Shown here in pieces: positions 8,461 to 16,856 of a stretch of DNA of 64,000 bases. Made by a program: the position numbers and the translations under genes. The DNA comes from an uncultured Lachnospiraceae bacterium (GTDB taxonomy: Bacteria > Bacillota > Clostridia > Lachnospirales > Lachnospiraceae). Positions within the stretch are counted from its first letter, which is position 1; each line of letters starts with the position of its first letter. The notes below the pieces were generated by a model. The model ran no database searches, had not been told where the DNA came from, and was given only the letters and a program-made list of their open reading frames with translations. The DNA is taken from assembly GCA_958428365.1 (NCBI GenBank), contig CAUAFT010000007.1, forward strand, positions 62,001 to 126,000, read 5' to 3'.

Positions 8461-9813
8461 ATGAAGCGGCAGCATAAGCACAGAAGATTGTTAAATTACA
8501 CATCGAATCTGGTTATTTTAGTCGTACAGACATTGATATTCACCTATCTCTGGTATCAGTACTATGTGCCGATGATGGAGGATGGATTCTGGCGGAGGGG
8601 AAACTGGGCAATGATCGGAATGTTTGTTCTGATCACGTTTTTCTTCACCAAGACCATGGGAGGCTATAAGACTGGATATCTTCGGATCTCCGACGTCTGT
8701 CTGTCCCAGATCCTGGCAGTGTTTTTGAGTACCATCGTCCAATATCTGCAGATCTGTCTGGTGGGAAACGACTATTTTCCGTGGCAGCCTCTGGCAGTGG
8801 CGGCGTTGGCGCAGATCGTGTTCATTGTACCCTGGGTGTATTTTATCCGTTCCGTGTTCGTGCGTCTCTATCCGCCGAGAAATATGCTGGTGATCTATGG
8901 AGAACGCTCCCCGAAGGATCTGATCGACAAGATCAATACGAGAAAGGATAAGTACAATATCTGCGGACAGGAGAGTTATCTGGTGGGCTATGAGAAGCTC
9001 TATGAAAAAATTCTGGAATACGATGCCGTGCTGCTCTGCGATCTTCCGGCTCATTACAGAAACCAGATCATGAAGTACTGTTTTGAGCAGAATAAGAGGA
9101 TCTACATGACGCCGAAGCTCTCAGATATTTTAATCAGAGGGTCAGAGAACATTCATCTCTTTGACGCGCCTCTTTATCTGGCGAGAAATCAGGGACTGCA
9201 CCCGGAACAGCGGTTTGCGAAGCGCGCCATGGACATTGTGCTGGCTTTGTTAGCCACTGTAATATCTCTGCCCTTTGTGCTGATAATCGCACTTTTGATT
9301 AAAATGGAGGATGGGGGCCCTGTGTTCTACTCCCAGGAGCGTCTCACCGAGGGCGGAAGAAAATTTATGATCTTAAAATTCCGCAGTATGAGGGTGAACT
9401 CGGAAAAAGAGGGGGCGCGCCTTGCGGCGAAAGGAGATTCCAGGATCACGAAGATCGGAAAGTTCATCCGTGCTACCCATCTGGACGAGCTTCCCCAGAT
9501 CTATAACATCTTAAAAGGAGACATGTCCTTCGTGGGACCGAGACCGGAGCGGGAGGAGATCGCAAGGGAATATCTTCAGGATATTCCAGAGTTTAATTTT
9601 CGGCTAAAGGTAAAAGCGGGACTGACGGGCTATGCCCAGGTCTATGGAAAGTATAATACGACGCCTTATGATAAGTTGAAACTGGATCTGACCTATGTGG
9701 AAAATTATTCAGTCTGGCTGGATATTAAGCTGATGCTTATGACTTTTAAGATCATGTTCCAGAAGGAGAACACCGAGGGTGTGGGAAAAGAGCAGAGGAC
9801 GGCGAAGAAATGA
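8461..9813 (+). CDS. Polyprenyl-phosphate sugar-1-phosphate transferase (initiating)
   Basis: A 450-residue member of the bacterial sugar transferase (WbaP/WcaJ) family. Four hydrophobic segments (about residues 15-140) are followed by a Rossmann-like linker and a fifth membrane segment (about 258-280), then the catalytic domain with LKFRSMR, ATHLDELPQIYNILKGDMS and VGPRPER. It moves a sugar-1-phosphate from a UDP-sugar to undecaprenyl phosphate and so starts a repeat unit. AGGAGG precedes the ATG. It is the last GC-richer gene before the AT-rich island and overlaps the next gene by ATGA. A second initiating transferase lies at 44551. Confidence 0.93.
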   Translation: MKRQHKHRRLLNYTSNLVILVVQTLIFTYLWYQYYVPMMEDGFWRRGNWAMIGMFVLITFFFTKTMGGYKTGYLRISDVCLSQILAVFLSTIVQYLQICLVGNDYFPWQPLAVAALAQIVFIVPWVYFIRSVFVRLYPPRNMLVIYGERSPKDLIDKINTRKDKYNICGQESYLVGYEKLYEKILEYDAVLLCDLPAHYRNQIMKYCFEQNKRIYMTPKLSDILIRGSENIHLFDAPLYLARNQGLHPEQRFAKRAMDIVLALLATVISLPFVLIIALLIKMEDGGPVFYSQERLTEGGRKFMILKFRSMRVNSEKEGARLAAKGDSRITKIGKFIRATHLDELPQIYNILKGDMSFVGPRPEREEIAREYLQDIPEFNFRLKVKAGLTGYAQVYGKYNTTPYDKLKLDLTYVENYSVWLDIKLMLMTFKIMFQKENTEGVGKEQRTAKK

Positions 9814-10631
9814 AAGAGTATTCTGTATTGATGTCTGTATATGCAAAGGAAAAAGCGGCATATTTTGAACAGAGCATAAAGAGTATGATGCAGCAGAGCA
9901 TTCCACCCAAAGATTTTGTGATTGTCTGTGATGGTCCGCTGACGCAGGAGCTGGATGAAGTCATAGAAAAGAAGAAAAGTCAGTATCCTGAAATTTTTCA
10001 AATTGTGAGAATAGAGACATGCGGCGGTTTGGGAAAGGCGCTGGCAAAGGGGATTCAGTATTGCCGATATGAACTTGTAGCACGCATGGACAGTGACGAT
10101 GTCAGTTCACCGGATCGCTGTGAAAAGCAGCTTCAGATCTTTGACAGAGAAGACATTGCGATCGTAGGTGGTAATATCACAGAATTTGAAGGGAATGTGT
10201 CGAATATAAAGAATCGTCGTTGCGTTCCAAAGACGAATGCTGAGATAAAAAAATTTGCGCGAAGACGGAACCCCTTTAATCATCCGTCAGTGATGTTTCG
10301 AAAAGAGGATGTGCTAAAAGCCGGTAATTATCAGGACTGTAAAGGATTTGAGGATTATTATCTATGGGTTCGCATGTTAAATCAGGGAATGAAAGGATAT
10401 AATATACAGGAGGACCTGGTTTCTATGAGAACCGATGCCGGAATGTATAAGAGACGCGGCAGTTTTTCTTATGCATGTCAAGCGTTGAGAGCGCGGTGGA
10501 AGATCCATAAGACGGGATTTTCCAGTTTTGGGGATTTTCTGGTATCAGGGATGGGACAGGTATTCGTGGCAGTTATTCCGGTAAGTTTGCGTACCAAAGT
10601 ATATGGAAAAGTATTGCGCAAAGAAGGTTGA
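9810..10631 (+). CDS. Glycosyltransferase family 2
   Basis: A 273-residue GT2 enzyme: SVLMSVYAKEKAAYFEQSI at the N-terminus, ARMDSDDVSSPDRC as the DxD metal-binding motif (about residues 91-104), and HPSVMFRKEDV with GFEDYYLWVRML toward the acceptor side. This arrangement is common in small capsule GT2s. It starts inside the stop of the sugar transferase (ATGA overlap). Base composition falls sharply in GC from about its first codons onward, marking the left edge of the AT-rich segment. Donor sugar not predictable. Confidence 0.88.
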   Translation: MKEYSVLMSVYAKEKAAYFEQSIKSMMQQSIPPKDFVIVCDGPLTQELDEVIEKKKSQYPEIFQIVRIETCGGLGKALAKGIQYCRYELVARMDSDDVSSPDRCEKQLQIFDREDIAIVGGNITEFEGNVSNIKNRRCVPKTNAEIKKFARRRNPFNHPSVMFRKEDVLKAGNYQDCKGFEDYYLWVRMLNQGMKGYNIQEDLVSMRTDAGMYKRRGSFSYACQALRARWKIHKTGFSSFGDFLVSGMGQVFVAVIPVSLRTKVYGKVLRKEG

Positions 10632-10662
10632 ACCCTTAAAAAGGCGGAGACAAAGGGATTCA

Positions 10663-10691
10663 TTGCCAAATAAAATAAAGTGTGATATACT
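10663..10691 (+). promoter_or_regulatory. Internal sigma-A-like promoter
   Basis: TTGCCA at 10663-10668, a 17-base spacer and TATACT at 10686-10691, in the 106-base gap before the first TagF-like gene. It could drive the teichoic-acid-like cassette separately from the upstream operon. Confidence 0.55.
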
Positions 10692-10737
10692 TCTTAGGAT
10701 ATATTGTCAGGATATAGAAGTTTGTGTCTGGAGAAAA

Positions 10738-11961
10738 ATGGTGATTGAAAAAATAAAAGCTGCGATGGAAAATGGGGATTTAGTGGAGAAAATCTTACAT
10801 AAGTGTTGTTTTGAACTAAAGTATCACTTATCTATTGTCAGCAGATATTATTGGGGACTTACGAATAGGATCGAAAATGGAAAGATTTTATTTTTGACTT
10901 TTCAGGGCGATTATACCTGTAATCCGAAATATATTTGCAATGAACTAATTCGAAATCATTATCATGGAAGACTGGTCTGGGTCATCGATGGCAAAAAGGA
11001 ACTAATGAAGGAACATTTTCCAAAAGAGGTGGAATTGGTAGAAAGGGGAACAAGAGAATACTATAAAGCCTTGTATAGTGCAAACATATGGATTGACAAT
11101 GCATTTAACGTAAGCAGAGAATTTGTCTGGAAGAAAAGGGGACAGATTTATATAGAAACCATGCATGGAGCCCTGGGGATCAAGAGGATCGATACGGGTA
11201 GTGTCCGTAATAGAAAGAGGAATCAAAGAGGGGATCGCTGCGGAGCCCTGACAGATTATATCATAGCGAATAGTACTTTTGAGGAAGAGGTATATCGGAC
11301 AAGTTTCTGGAAAGACACATCTATCTGGAAGCTGGGACATGCTCGAAATGATATACTTTTGAGCAATTCACAGGAGAAAAGACAAGAAGTTAATATAAAG
11401 GTGAGGGAACATTTTCATATCCCTCCAAATAAAAAGATCGTTTTGTATGCACCGACATTTAAAGACAAGAAAACGGATGTTGAGGATTTGGATTTTGAAC
11501 GTTTATGTATTGCTCTGGAAAAAAAGTATGGCGGAGAATGGGTGGTGATTAGGAGGGAACATCACAGAGATAAGGGAAAAGCGGCAAGAGAAGACCATAA
11601 TATGATAGATGGAAATGATTATTCAGATATACAGGAGATCATGCTGGCGGCGGATGTTGGGATAACAGATTATTCCAGCTGGATCTTTGATTATATGTTT
11701 TTAAGGAAGCCTGCATTTTTATGTGTATTTGATGAAGAGGTATATGATAAGGAAAGAGGTTTTTATTATCCTTTGAAGGAGACGCCATTTCTCATTGCTC
11801 ATTGCAATGATGAGTTGGAGGAAAATATCATGGCTTTTGAACAGGAACAATATGAAAATCAAATAGAGACTTTTTTAAAACAGCGGGGATGTTATGAGAA
11901 TGGGAATGCCTGTAACAGAATTGCAAAGAGGATAGAGAGATTAATGGAGGTACGAAAATGA
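10738..11961 (+). CDS. CDP-glycerol glycerophosphotransferase family protein (TagF-like 1)
   Basis: A 407-residue protein of the TagB/TagF family, which moves alditol phosphate from a CDP-alditol to a lipid-linked primer or growing polymer on the inner membrane face. Both histidines known to be essential in this family are present: TMHGALGIK (His143) and RREHHRDKG (His275/276). The C-terminal nucleotide-binding signature VGITDYSSWIFDY is intact. The N-terminal portion is short and lacks a separate GT-A domain. I choose ATG 10738 (GTG at 10741 is also possible) because GGAG lies just upstream; the frame is open further upstream but that stretch carries the promoter. It overlaps the next gene by ATGA. 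Confidence 0.88.
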   Translation: MVIEKIKAAMENGDLVEKILHKCCFELKYHLSIVSRYYWGLTNRIENGKILFLTFQGDYTCNPKYICNELIRNHYHGRLVWVIDGKKELMKEHFPKEVELVERGTREYYKALYSANIWIDNAFNVSREFVWKKRGQIYIETMHGALGIKRIDTGSVRNRKRNQRGDRCGALTDYIIANSTFEEEVYRTSFWKDTSIWKLGHARNDILLSNSQEKRQEVNIKVREHFHIPPNKKIVLYAPTFKDKKTDVEDLDFERLCIALEKKYGGEWVVIRREHHRDKGKAAREDHNMIDGNDYSDIQEIMLAADVGITDYSSWIFDYMFLRKPAFLCVFDEEVYDKERGFYYPLKETPFLIAHCNDELEENIMAFEQEQYENQIETFLKQRGCYENGNACNRIAKRIERLMEVRK

Positions 11962-12677
11962 ATGTGGCATTAGTGTTTGCCGGTGGAACAGGTCAGCGAA
12001 TGAAAAATTCAGCGAAACCGAAGCAGTTTTTGGAACTATATGGAAAACCAATTATCATTTATACATTAGAAGTCTTTGAAAAAAATGATAAAATAGATAA
12101 AATTGTAATACCGTGCGTGGCAGGATGGGAAGACTATTTAAAAGATTTAATTGATAAATTTGGTATTACAAAAGTGGATAAGATTCTGACGGGGGGAAAG
12201 GATACCCAGGAATCAAAAATGATAGCATTAAATTATCTGAAGAGTATTTGTAAAGAGGATGATATTGTATTGCTGCATGATGCTGTAAGACCATTGGTCA
12301 CCAGGAAAATGATTGACGATAATATCGAGAGCGTTGAGAAGTACGGCAATGCTGTAACAGCAGTTCCTTTTAATGAGACTGGAATTATCAGTGATGACAA
12401 AGAGTATACGGAAAAGACGATCATAAGAAATACCCTTTATATTGCAAAAGCGCCTCAGAGCTTCCGGTTTAAAGATGTCTATGAAGCACATCTTGCAGGA
12501 GAAAACATGGATTATCGAATTACGATCGATACTTGTTCACTGATGACGGAGCTGGGGAAAAAACTGCACATGGTTCCGTGTGAAACAACAAATATCAAGA
12601 TTACAACACCAGAAGATTATTATATTTTTAAGGCGCTTGTGGATTTGCGCGAGAGTCAGGATATCTTCGGGTTGTAG
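11958..12677 (+). CDS. IspD/TarI-like cytidylyltransferase
   Basis: A 239-residue nucleotidyltransferase. It has the nucleotide-binding start FAGGTGQRMKNSAKPKQFL (about residues 7-25), LLHDAVRPLV (about 110-119) and ITTPEDYYIF near the end. This family includes IspD (MEP pathway) and TarI/Bcs1 (D-ribitol-5-phosphate cytidylyltransferase). Because it sits between a TagF-like gene and other polymer genes, I infer that it makes a CDP-alditol used as donor by the TagF-like enzymes. TarJ, the usual reductase partner, is missing; an SDR follows instead, so the activated alditol may not be ribitol. Confidence 0.85.
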   Translation: MNVALVFAGGTGQRMKNSAKPKQFLELYGKPIIIYTLEVFEKNDKIDKIVIPCVAGWEDYLKDLIDKFGITKVDKILTGGKDTQESKMIALNYLKSICKEDDIVLLHDAVRPLVTRKMIDDNIESVEKYGNAVTAVPFNETGIISDDKEYTEKTIIRNTLYIAKAPQSFRFKDVYEAHLAGENMDYRITIDTCSLMTELGKKLHMVPCETTNIKITTPEDYYIFKALVDLRESQDIFGL

Positions 12678-12685
12678 GAGGAATC

Positions 12686-13744
12686 ATGTTAACAATAAAT
12701 CAAGTAATCTTAGAAGATCTGGAAAATATTTATCAAAGAAAAATTGATTGGGAAAAATTAAAAAATAAGACCATGCTTATTACAGGAGTCAATGGGTTGA
12801 TCGCTTCATATCTCACATATTTATTGATGTATTTAAACGATGAGTACCATATGAATATCAAAATTGTGGGACTTGCCAGAAATGAAAAGAAAGTACGATC
12901 AAAATACGGAGCGCTTTTAGAAAGAAATGATTTTGAAGTGTTTTATCAGGACGTAAGTAATAAGATTCAATTTGAAGGTAACGTGGATTTTATCGTTCAT
13001 GCTGCGAGTCCCACAGGACCGAAACAGTTTATGTCTGAGCCGGTAGACACGATATTGGCGAATGTGATGGGAACGAATAATCTTTTGGAATTTGCCAGGG
13101 AAAAAGAAGTGGATGGTTTTTTACTGCTTTCTACGCGGGAGATTTATGGAAGCGGTGCAAAAGATTTTGTGACAGAGGAAGATTATGGTATTGTGAATCC
13201 AACCCTGGTGCGTTCCTGCTATCCGGAAGGGAAAAGACTTTCAGAGACGCTTTGTGCTGCCTATCGTAGGCAGTACCAGATAAATTGCAAAGTGGTTCGT
13301 ATCGCGCATACTTATGGACCCGGAATGCTGCTGCGGGACGGAAGAGTAGTTGGAGATTTTCTTGGAAATATCGTAGATGGACAGGATATTGTTTTAAACA
13401 GTGATGGAAGCGGTACGCTTGCTCTGACTTACATTGCAGATGTAGTTGCGGGTATCTTGATGACTATGTTTAATTTTAGCGGTTTTGTCTATAATATTTC
13501 TAATAGTACGGAGACCGTCACTGTAAAGCGATTGGCAGAGATTTTAACAGAGCTTTTTGCTGAAAAAGATATTCACTTGAGATTCGAGATTCTGGACGAC
13601 ACGGCAAAAGCGGGATATCTTGCAAACAAATTGGGCTTTTTAGATTCTGAGAAAGCAATTAATGAGGGCTGGCAGGCTGCTACACCATTGGCAGAAGGCA
13701 TGAAAAGGACCGTACGATTTTTTGAAACCACAAAACAGGCATAG
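12686..13744 (+). CDS. NAD-dependent epimerase/dehydratase (SDR)
   Basis: A 352-residue extended short-chain dehydrogenase/reductase. The NAD-binding motif is TGVNGLIASYL (about residues 33-43), the active-site region STREIYGSG (about 149-157), and the Tyr-x3-Lys pair is CYPEGKR (about 174-180). The family contains nucleotide-sugar epimerases, dehydratases and decarboxylases such as UDP-xylose synthase. It follows the cytidylyltransferase by 8 bases with AGGAGG in front, and probably works with it in making the donor. The exact reaction cannot be read from the sequence. Confidence 0.87.
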   Translation: MLTINQVILEDLENIYQRKIDWEKLKNKTMLITGVNGLIASYLTYLLMYLNDEYHMNIKIVGLARNEKKVRSKYGALLERNDFEVFYQDVSNKIQFEGNVDFIVHAASPTGPKQFMSEPVDTILANVMGTNNLLEFAREKEVDGFLLLSTREIYGSGAKDFVTEEDYGIVNPTLVRSCYPEGKRLSETLCAAYRRQYQINCKVVRIAHTYGPGMLLRDGRVVGDFLGNIVDGQDIVLNSDGSGTLALTYIADVVAGILMTMFNFSGFVYNISNSTETVTVKRLAEILTELFAEKDIHLRFEILDDTAKAGYLANKLGFLDSEKAINEGWQAATPLAEGMKRTVRFFETTKQA

Positions 13745-13761
13745 AGAGTGGAAGGAGATTT

Positions 13762-14766
13762 ATGAAAAGAATAATTTTATTTGACACATCAATAGCGACA
13801 CAGAATAAAGGTGATGAGATCATCATGGAGTCTGTAAAAAGAGAAATCAGACCGATCTGCGAAGGAAATTTTGTACATCATTTCCCAACACATACAGTTG
13901 CTTTTCCGGTAGGGCACCAAATGACCTCCAGTAAGGCAAAACTTTGCAGGGTCGCAAATTATAAATTCATCTGCGGAACGAATTTGTTCTGGACGAATAT
14001 GATTCATCCAAATCCATTGTTGAATACTAACATTTTTAATTGTAAGCCTTTACAGGGTTCGGTCCTTTTGGGTGTTGGATATGATGAGGAGCAGTGTAAA
14101 GGACATTTTGATGCGTATTCCAAAGCAGTATGGAAGAAAGTTCTGTCAAAAGATTATGTACATAGCGTACGAGATGATCAGATGGTAGAATACCTGGCGG
14201 AGCTTGGAATAAAAGGAATCAATACAGGGTGTCCTACTCTGTGGAAGTTAACGCCGGAGCATTGTGCCCAGATACCGACAAAAAAAGCAGATAAAGTGGT
14301 ATTTACCTTAAGTTCCACTGGCGGCGTGCATAAAGAAAATGACCAGGCATTGATAGATATGCTGTTAGATAATTATAAGGAAGTATATTTTTACAGTCAG
14401 ACCTATGGTGGATATGTGGCATTTAAATCCTATAACAATGCTGATAAGATCAAGGTGTTAGAACCGGATTTGGAACAATATCGATTGTTTTTGCAGAATA
14501 ATGACGTGGATTACGTTGGGACAAGACTGCATGGAGGCGTATATGCAATGCAGCAGAAACGCCGTGCGATCATCCTCAGTGTGGATAATCGTGCGAAAGA
14601 GTTTGATAAATATCATATCAACTGTATGGATCAGTTCGATATTCAGGGAATTAAGGAGAAAATCAACTCTGATTTTGCGACAAATGTGACCATAGATTAT
14701 GATGTTGTGCATAAATGGATGAATCAGTTTTTACCAAAAGATAAAAAATTTGAAATAAGCAAGTAA
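13762..14766 (+). CDS. Polysaccharide pyruvyl transferase family protein
   Basis: A 334-residue protein of the WcaK/CsaB-type family: an early NKGDEIIMES motif (about residues 15-24), a central GVGYDEEQ segment, and a C-terminal GTRLHGGVYAMQQKR segment (about 254-268) that is the family hallmark. Members transfer pyruvate from phosphoenolpyruvate to sugars of exopolysaccharides, or act as glycosyltransferase-like enzymes. Here it would add a negatively charged ketal or a related group to the polymer; acceptor unknown. AAGGAG precedes the ATG. Same AT-rich composition as its neighbours. Confidence 0.87.
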   Translation: MKRIILFDTSIATQNKGDEIIMESVKREIRPICEGNFVHHFPTHTVAFPVGHQMTSSKAKLCRVANYKFICGTNLFWTNMIHPNPLLNTNIFNCKPLQGSVLLGVGYDEEQCKGHFDAYSKAVWKKVLSKDYVHSVRDDQMVEYLAELGIKGINTGCPTLWKLTPEHCAQIPTKKADKVVFTLSSTGGVHKENDQALIDMLLDNYKEVYFYSQTYGGYVAFKSYNNADKIKVLEPDLEQYRLFLQNNDVDYVGTRLHGGVYAMQQKRRAIILSVDNRAKEFDKYHINCMDQFDIQGIKEKINSDFATNVTIDYDVVHKWMNQFLPKDKKFEISK

Positions 14767-14789
14767 AAGCGCATGAGGAGATAAAGGCA

Positions 14790-16040
14790 ATGCCGAGTTT
14801 AGCGAAAAAGGTACTGATAGCGAAAAAAGAGGGAGTATTACGACGTAAAGTCAGAAAGAAAATCAAAAGATATATAAGAGTGCTGACGGGAAAAGCGAAT
14901 AAAAGCTGTAAGTACTGGTACAAGCATACGGAAATGCAGAATGATAAAGTGATGTTTTTGACGTTCCAGGGGAAATATACATGTAATCCCAAGTATATCT
15001 GCGATGAAATCATTCGTCAGAAATTAGATTGGGATCTGGTATGGGCAGTAAATGATTTGGAAAATATACCGAAGGATGAATTTCCGCCCCAAGTGCGTTT
15101 GGTACAGAAGAACACAGAGGAGTATTACAGGGAACTGTATAGCGCTCATATTTGGATCGATAATGGCTTTTGTGCAACATGGAAAAAAGTGATCAAGCGT
15201 CCGGAGCAGGTATATATAGAGACTTTGCATGGGTCGCTTGGAATTAAGAGAATCGGACCAGAGGATGTCAACGATGAAAAAAGAAATCGACGTGGCTACC
15301 GATGCGGCAGGCTGGCTACCTACTGTATTTCCAATTCTGCGTTTGAAACGGATGTCTATCGAACTTCTTTTTGGCCGGAAACGGAAATTCTGGAATATGG
15401 GCATGCCAGAAATGATTTCCTGTTGACAGAAGATGAATCTGCAATAGAAGAAAACAGAAAAAAGGTGCACGAATATTTTGGCATTGCGGATGATGTGAAT
15501 GTGGCGATGTATGCACCTACTTTCAGGGAAAAAGAGATTCGTAAGATACAAGAGCAGATAGAAGAAATAGATTTTGAAATGTTAAGAGAGGCGCTTATCC
15601 ACAGATTTGGTGGCGATTGGGCAATTATTTGCAGAACTCATGCAAGAGATGTGGGAAAGAGAGAGGCGATCGAGAACGTAGAAGGCGTATATGATGGAGC
15701 GCCTTATCCGGATATGCAGGAGTTGATTTTGGGCGTGGAAATTGGAATTACAGATTATTCCAGCTGGATTTTTGATTATGTGCTTTTAAAGAAGCCGGGA
15801 TTCATCTATGCACCGGATCTGAATCATTATGATGTTCAAAGAGGATTCTATTATTCTCTTGAATCCACTCCGTTTCCGATGGGACTCAATAATGAAGAAT
15901 TAAAGAGAAAGATCGAGGAATTTGATCAGGAACAGTTTTTAGAAGATGTGGAAGCATTTTTAGAGGATAAGGGCTGCGTGGAAGATGGCCATGCGTCAGA
16001 GAGAATCGTCCAGAAGATGAAAGAGATTATAGAGACGTAA
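14790..16040 (+). CDS. CDP-glycerol glycerophosphotransferase family protein (TagF-like 2)
   Basis: A 416-residue TagB/TagF family enzyme closely related to the one at 10738: the same MFLTFQGKYTCNPKYIC segment, TLHGSLGIKRIG (His147), ICRTHARD (His284), VEIGITDYSSWIFDY and the C-terminal DKGCVEDGHA motif. Both catalytic histidines are kept, so it is expected to be active in adding alditol-phosphate units. Having two active-looking and one altered copy in one cassette suggests distinct primer, linkage and chain-extension steps. GAGGAG lies upstream of the ATG. Confidence 0.89.
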   Translation: MPSLAKKVLIAKKEGVLRRKVRKKIKRYIRVLTGKANKSCKYWYKHTEMQNDKVMFLTFQGKYTCNPKYICDEIIRQKLDWDLVWAVNDLENIPKDEFPPQVRLVQKNTEEYYRELYSAHIWIDNGFCATWKKVIKRPEQVYIETLHGSLGIKRIGPEDVNDEKRNRRGYRCGRLATYCISNSAFETDVYRTSFWPETEILEYGHARNDFLLTEDESAIEENRKKVHEYFGIADDVNVAMYAPTFREKEIRKIQEQIEEIDFEMLREALIHRFGGDWAIICRTHARDVGKREAIENVEGVYDGAPYPDMQELILGVEIGITDYSSWIFDYVLLKKPGFIYAPDLNHYDVQRGFYYSLESTPFPMGLNNEELKRKIEEFDQEQFLEDVEAFLEDKGCVEDGHASERIVQKMKEIIET

Positions 16041-16073
16041 TCATTGGATTGAGCAAAGCAGAGAGTAAGAATA

Positions 16074-16856
16074 ATGAAAAAATTTATAACGAATTTAAAG
16101 CATTATAAAGGCTATATGTTATACGCGGCAAAAGCCAGTTTAAAGGCAGAAGTTGCCGGATCGTATTTGAATTGGCTATGGTGGATATTGGACCCGCTTC
16201 TTTTTATGCTGGTGTATTCATTTGTGGCCTTAATTGTGTTTGGAAAAGGGGAACCGTATTTTCCGATATTTGTTTTTATCGGGTTAAATGCGTGGAACTT
16301 TTTTAGTAAAAATATAAATAAGTCAGTGAAAATGGTACGTTCCTATAAGAGCACAATTTCCAAGGTTTATATACCGAAATATGTGTTGATTATCGTGGGG
16401 ATGCTTGAAAATTTATTTAAAATGATAGTTGCATTTACACTTGTTTTTATTATGATACCAGTTTATAAAGTGCCATTATCATGGAGAGTCGTGAACATTA
16501 TTCCGTTATTTTTGACGATGTTTGTTTTTACTTTTGGATGTTGCTGTCTGATTCTTCATGCCGGAGTTTATGTTGCGGATCTGGCAAAATTCATAAAAGT
16601 ATTTTTACGATTGGTTTTTTATATGTCTGGTATTTTTTACAGTATTCCGTCGAGAGTAGGAGAACCTTATGCTTCGATTCTTTTGAATTTGAACCCGATG
16701 GCGTATTTGATCAATGCATTGAGGGATAGTATCCTCTATTCCAGATCAATTCATTATTCAACGATGGCAATCTTTTTTGTGATAGGAATTATTTTATCAG
16801 TGATAGGGGTTCATACCATTTGTAAGCATGAAAATAATTATGTTAAGGTGATATAA
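16074..16856 (+). CDS. Teichoic-acid-type ABC exporter, permease (TagG-like)
   Basis: A 260-residue ABC-2 permease with about six membrane segments. AEVAGSYLNWLWWILDPLL (about residues 24-42) and NLNPMAYLINALRD near the C-terminus are typical for polysaccharide and teichoic-acid exporters. Its TAA stop overlaps by one base the ATG of the ATPase/TagF fusion, so the two are translationally coupled and should form the exporter. It is only moderately similar to the permease at 786, so the locus holds two separate ABC export systems. Confidence 0.9.
   Translation: MKKFITNLKHYKGYMLYAAKASLKAEVAGSYLNWLWWILDPLLFMLVYSFVALIVFGKGEPYFPIFVFIGLNAWNFFSKNINKSVKMVRSYKSTISKVYIPKYVLIIVGMLENLFKMIVAFTLVFIMIPVYKVPLSWRVVNIIPLFLTMFVFTFGCCCLILHAGVYVADLAKFIKVFLRLVFYMSGIFYSIPSRVGEPYASILLNLNPMAYLINALRDSILYSRSIHYSTMAIFFVIGIILSVIGVHTICKHENNYVKVI

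Noticed and set aside
10603..10737. A longer N-terminus for the first TagF-like protein starting at 10603
   Set aside because: The extra stretch is unlike the paralogue at 14790, overlaps the preceding gene and contains a good promoter; ATG 10738 has a ribosome site.
11958..12677. Housekeeping IspD of the isoprenoid pathway
   Set aside because: Sequence motifs alone cannot exclude it, but its place between TagF-like genes and the ATGA coupling favour a CDP-alditol role.
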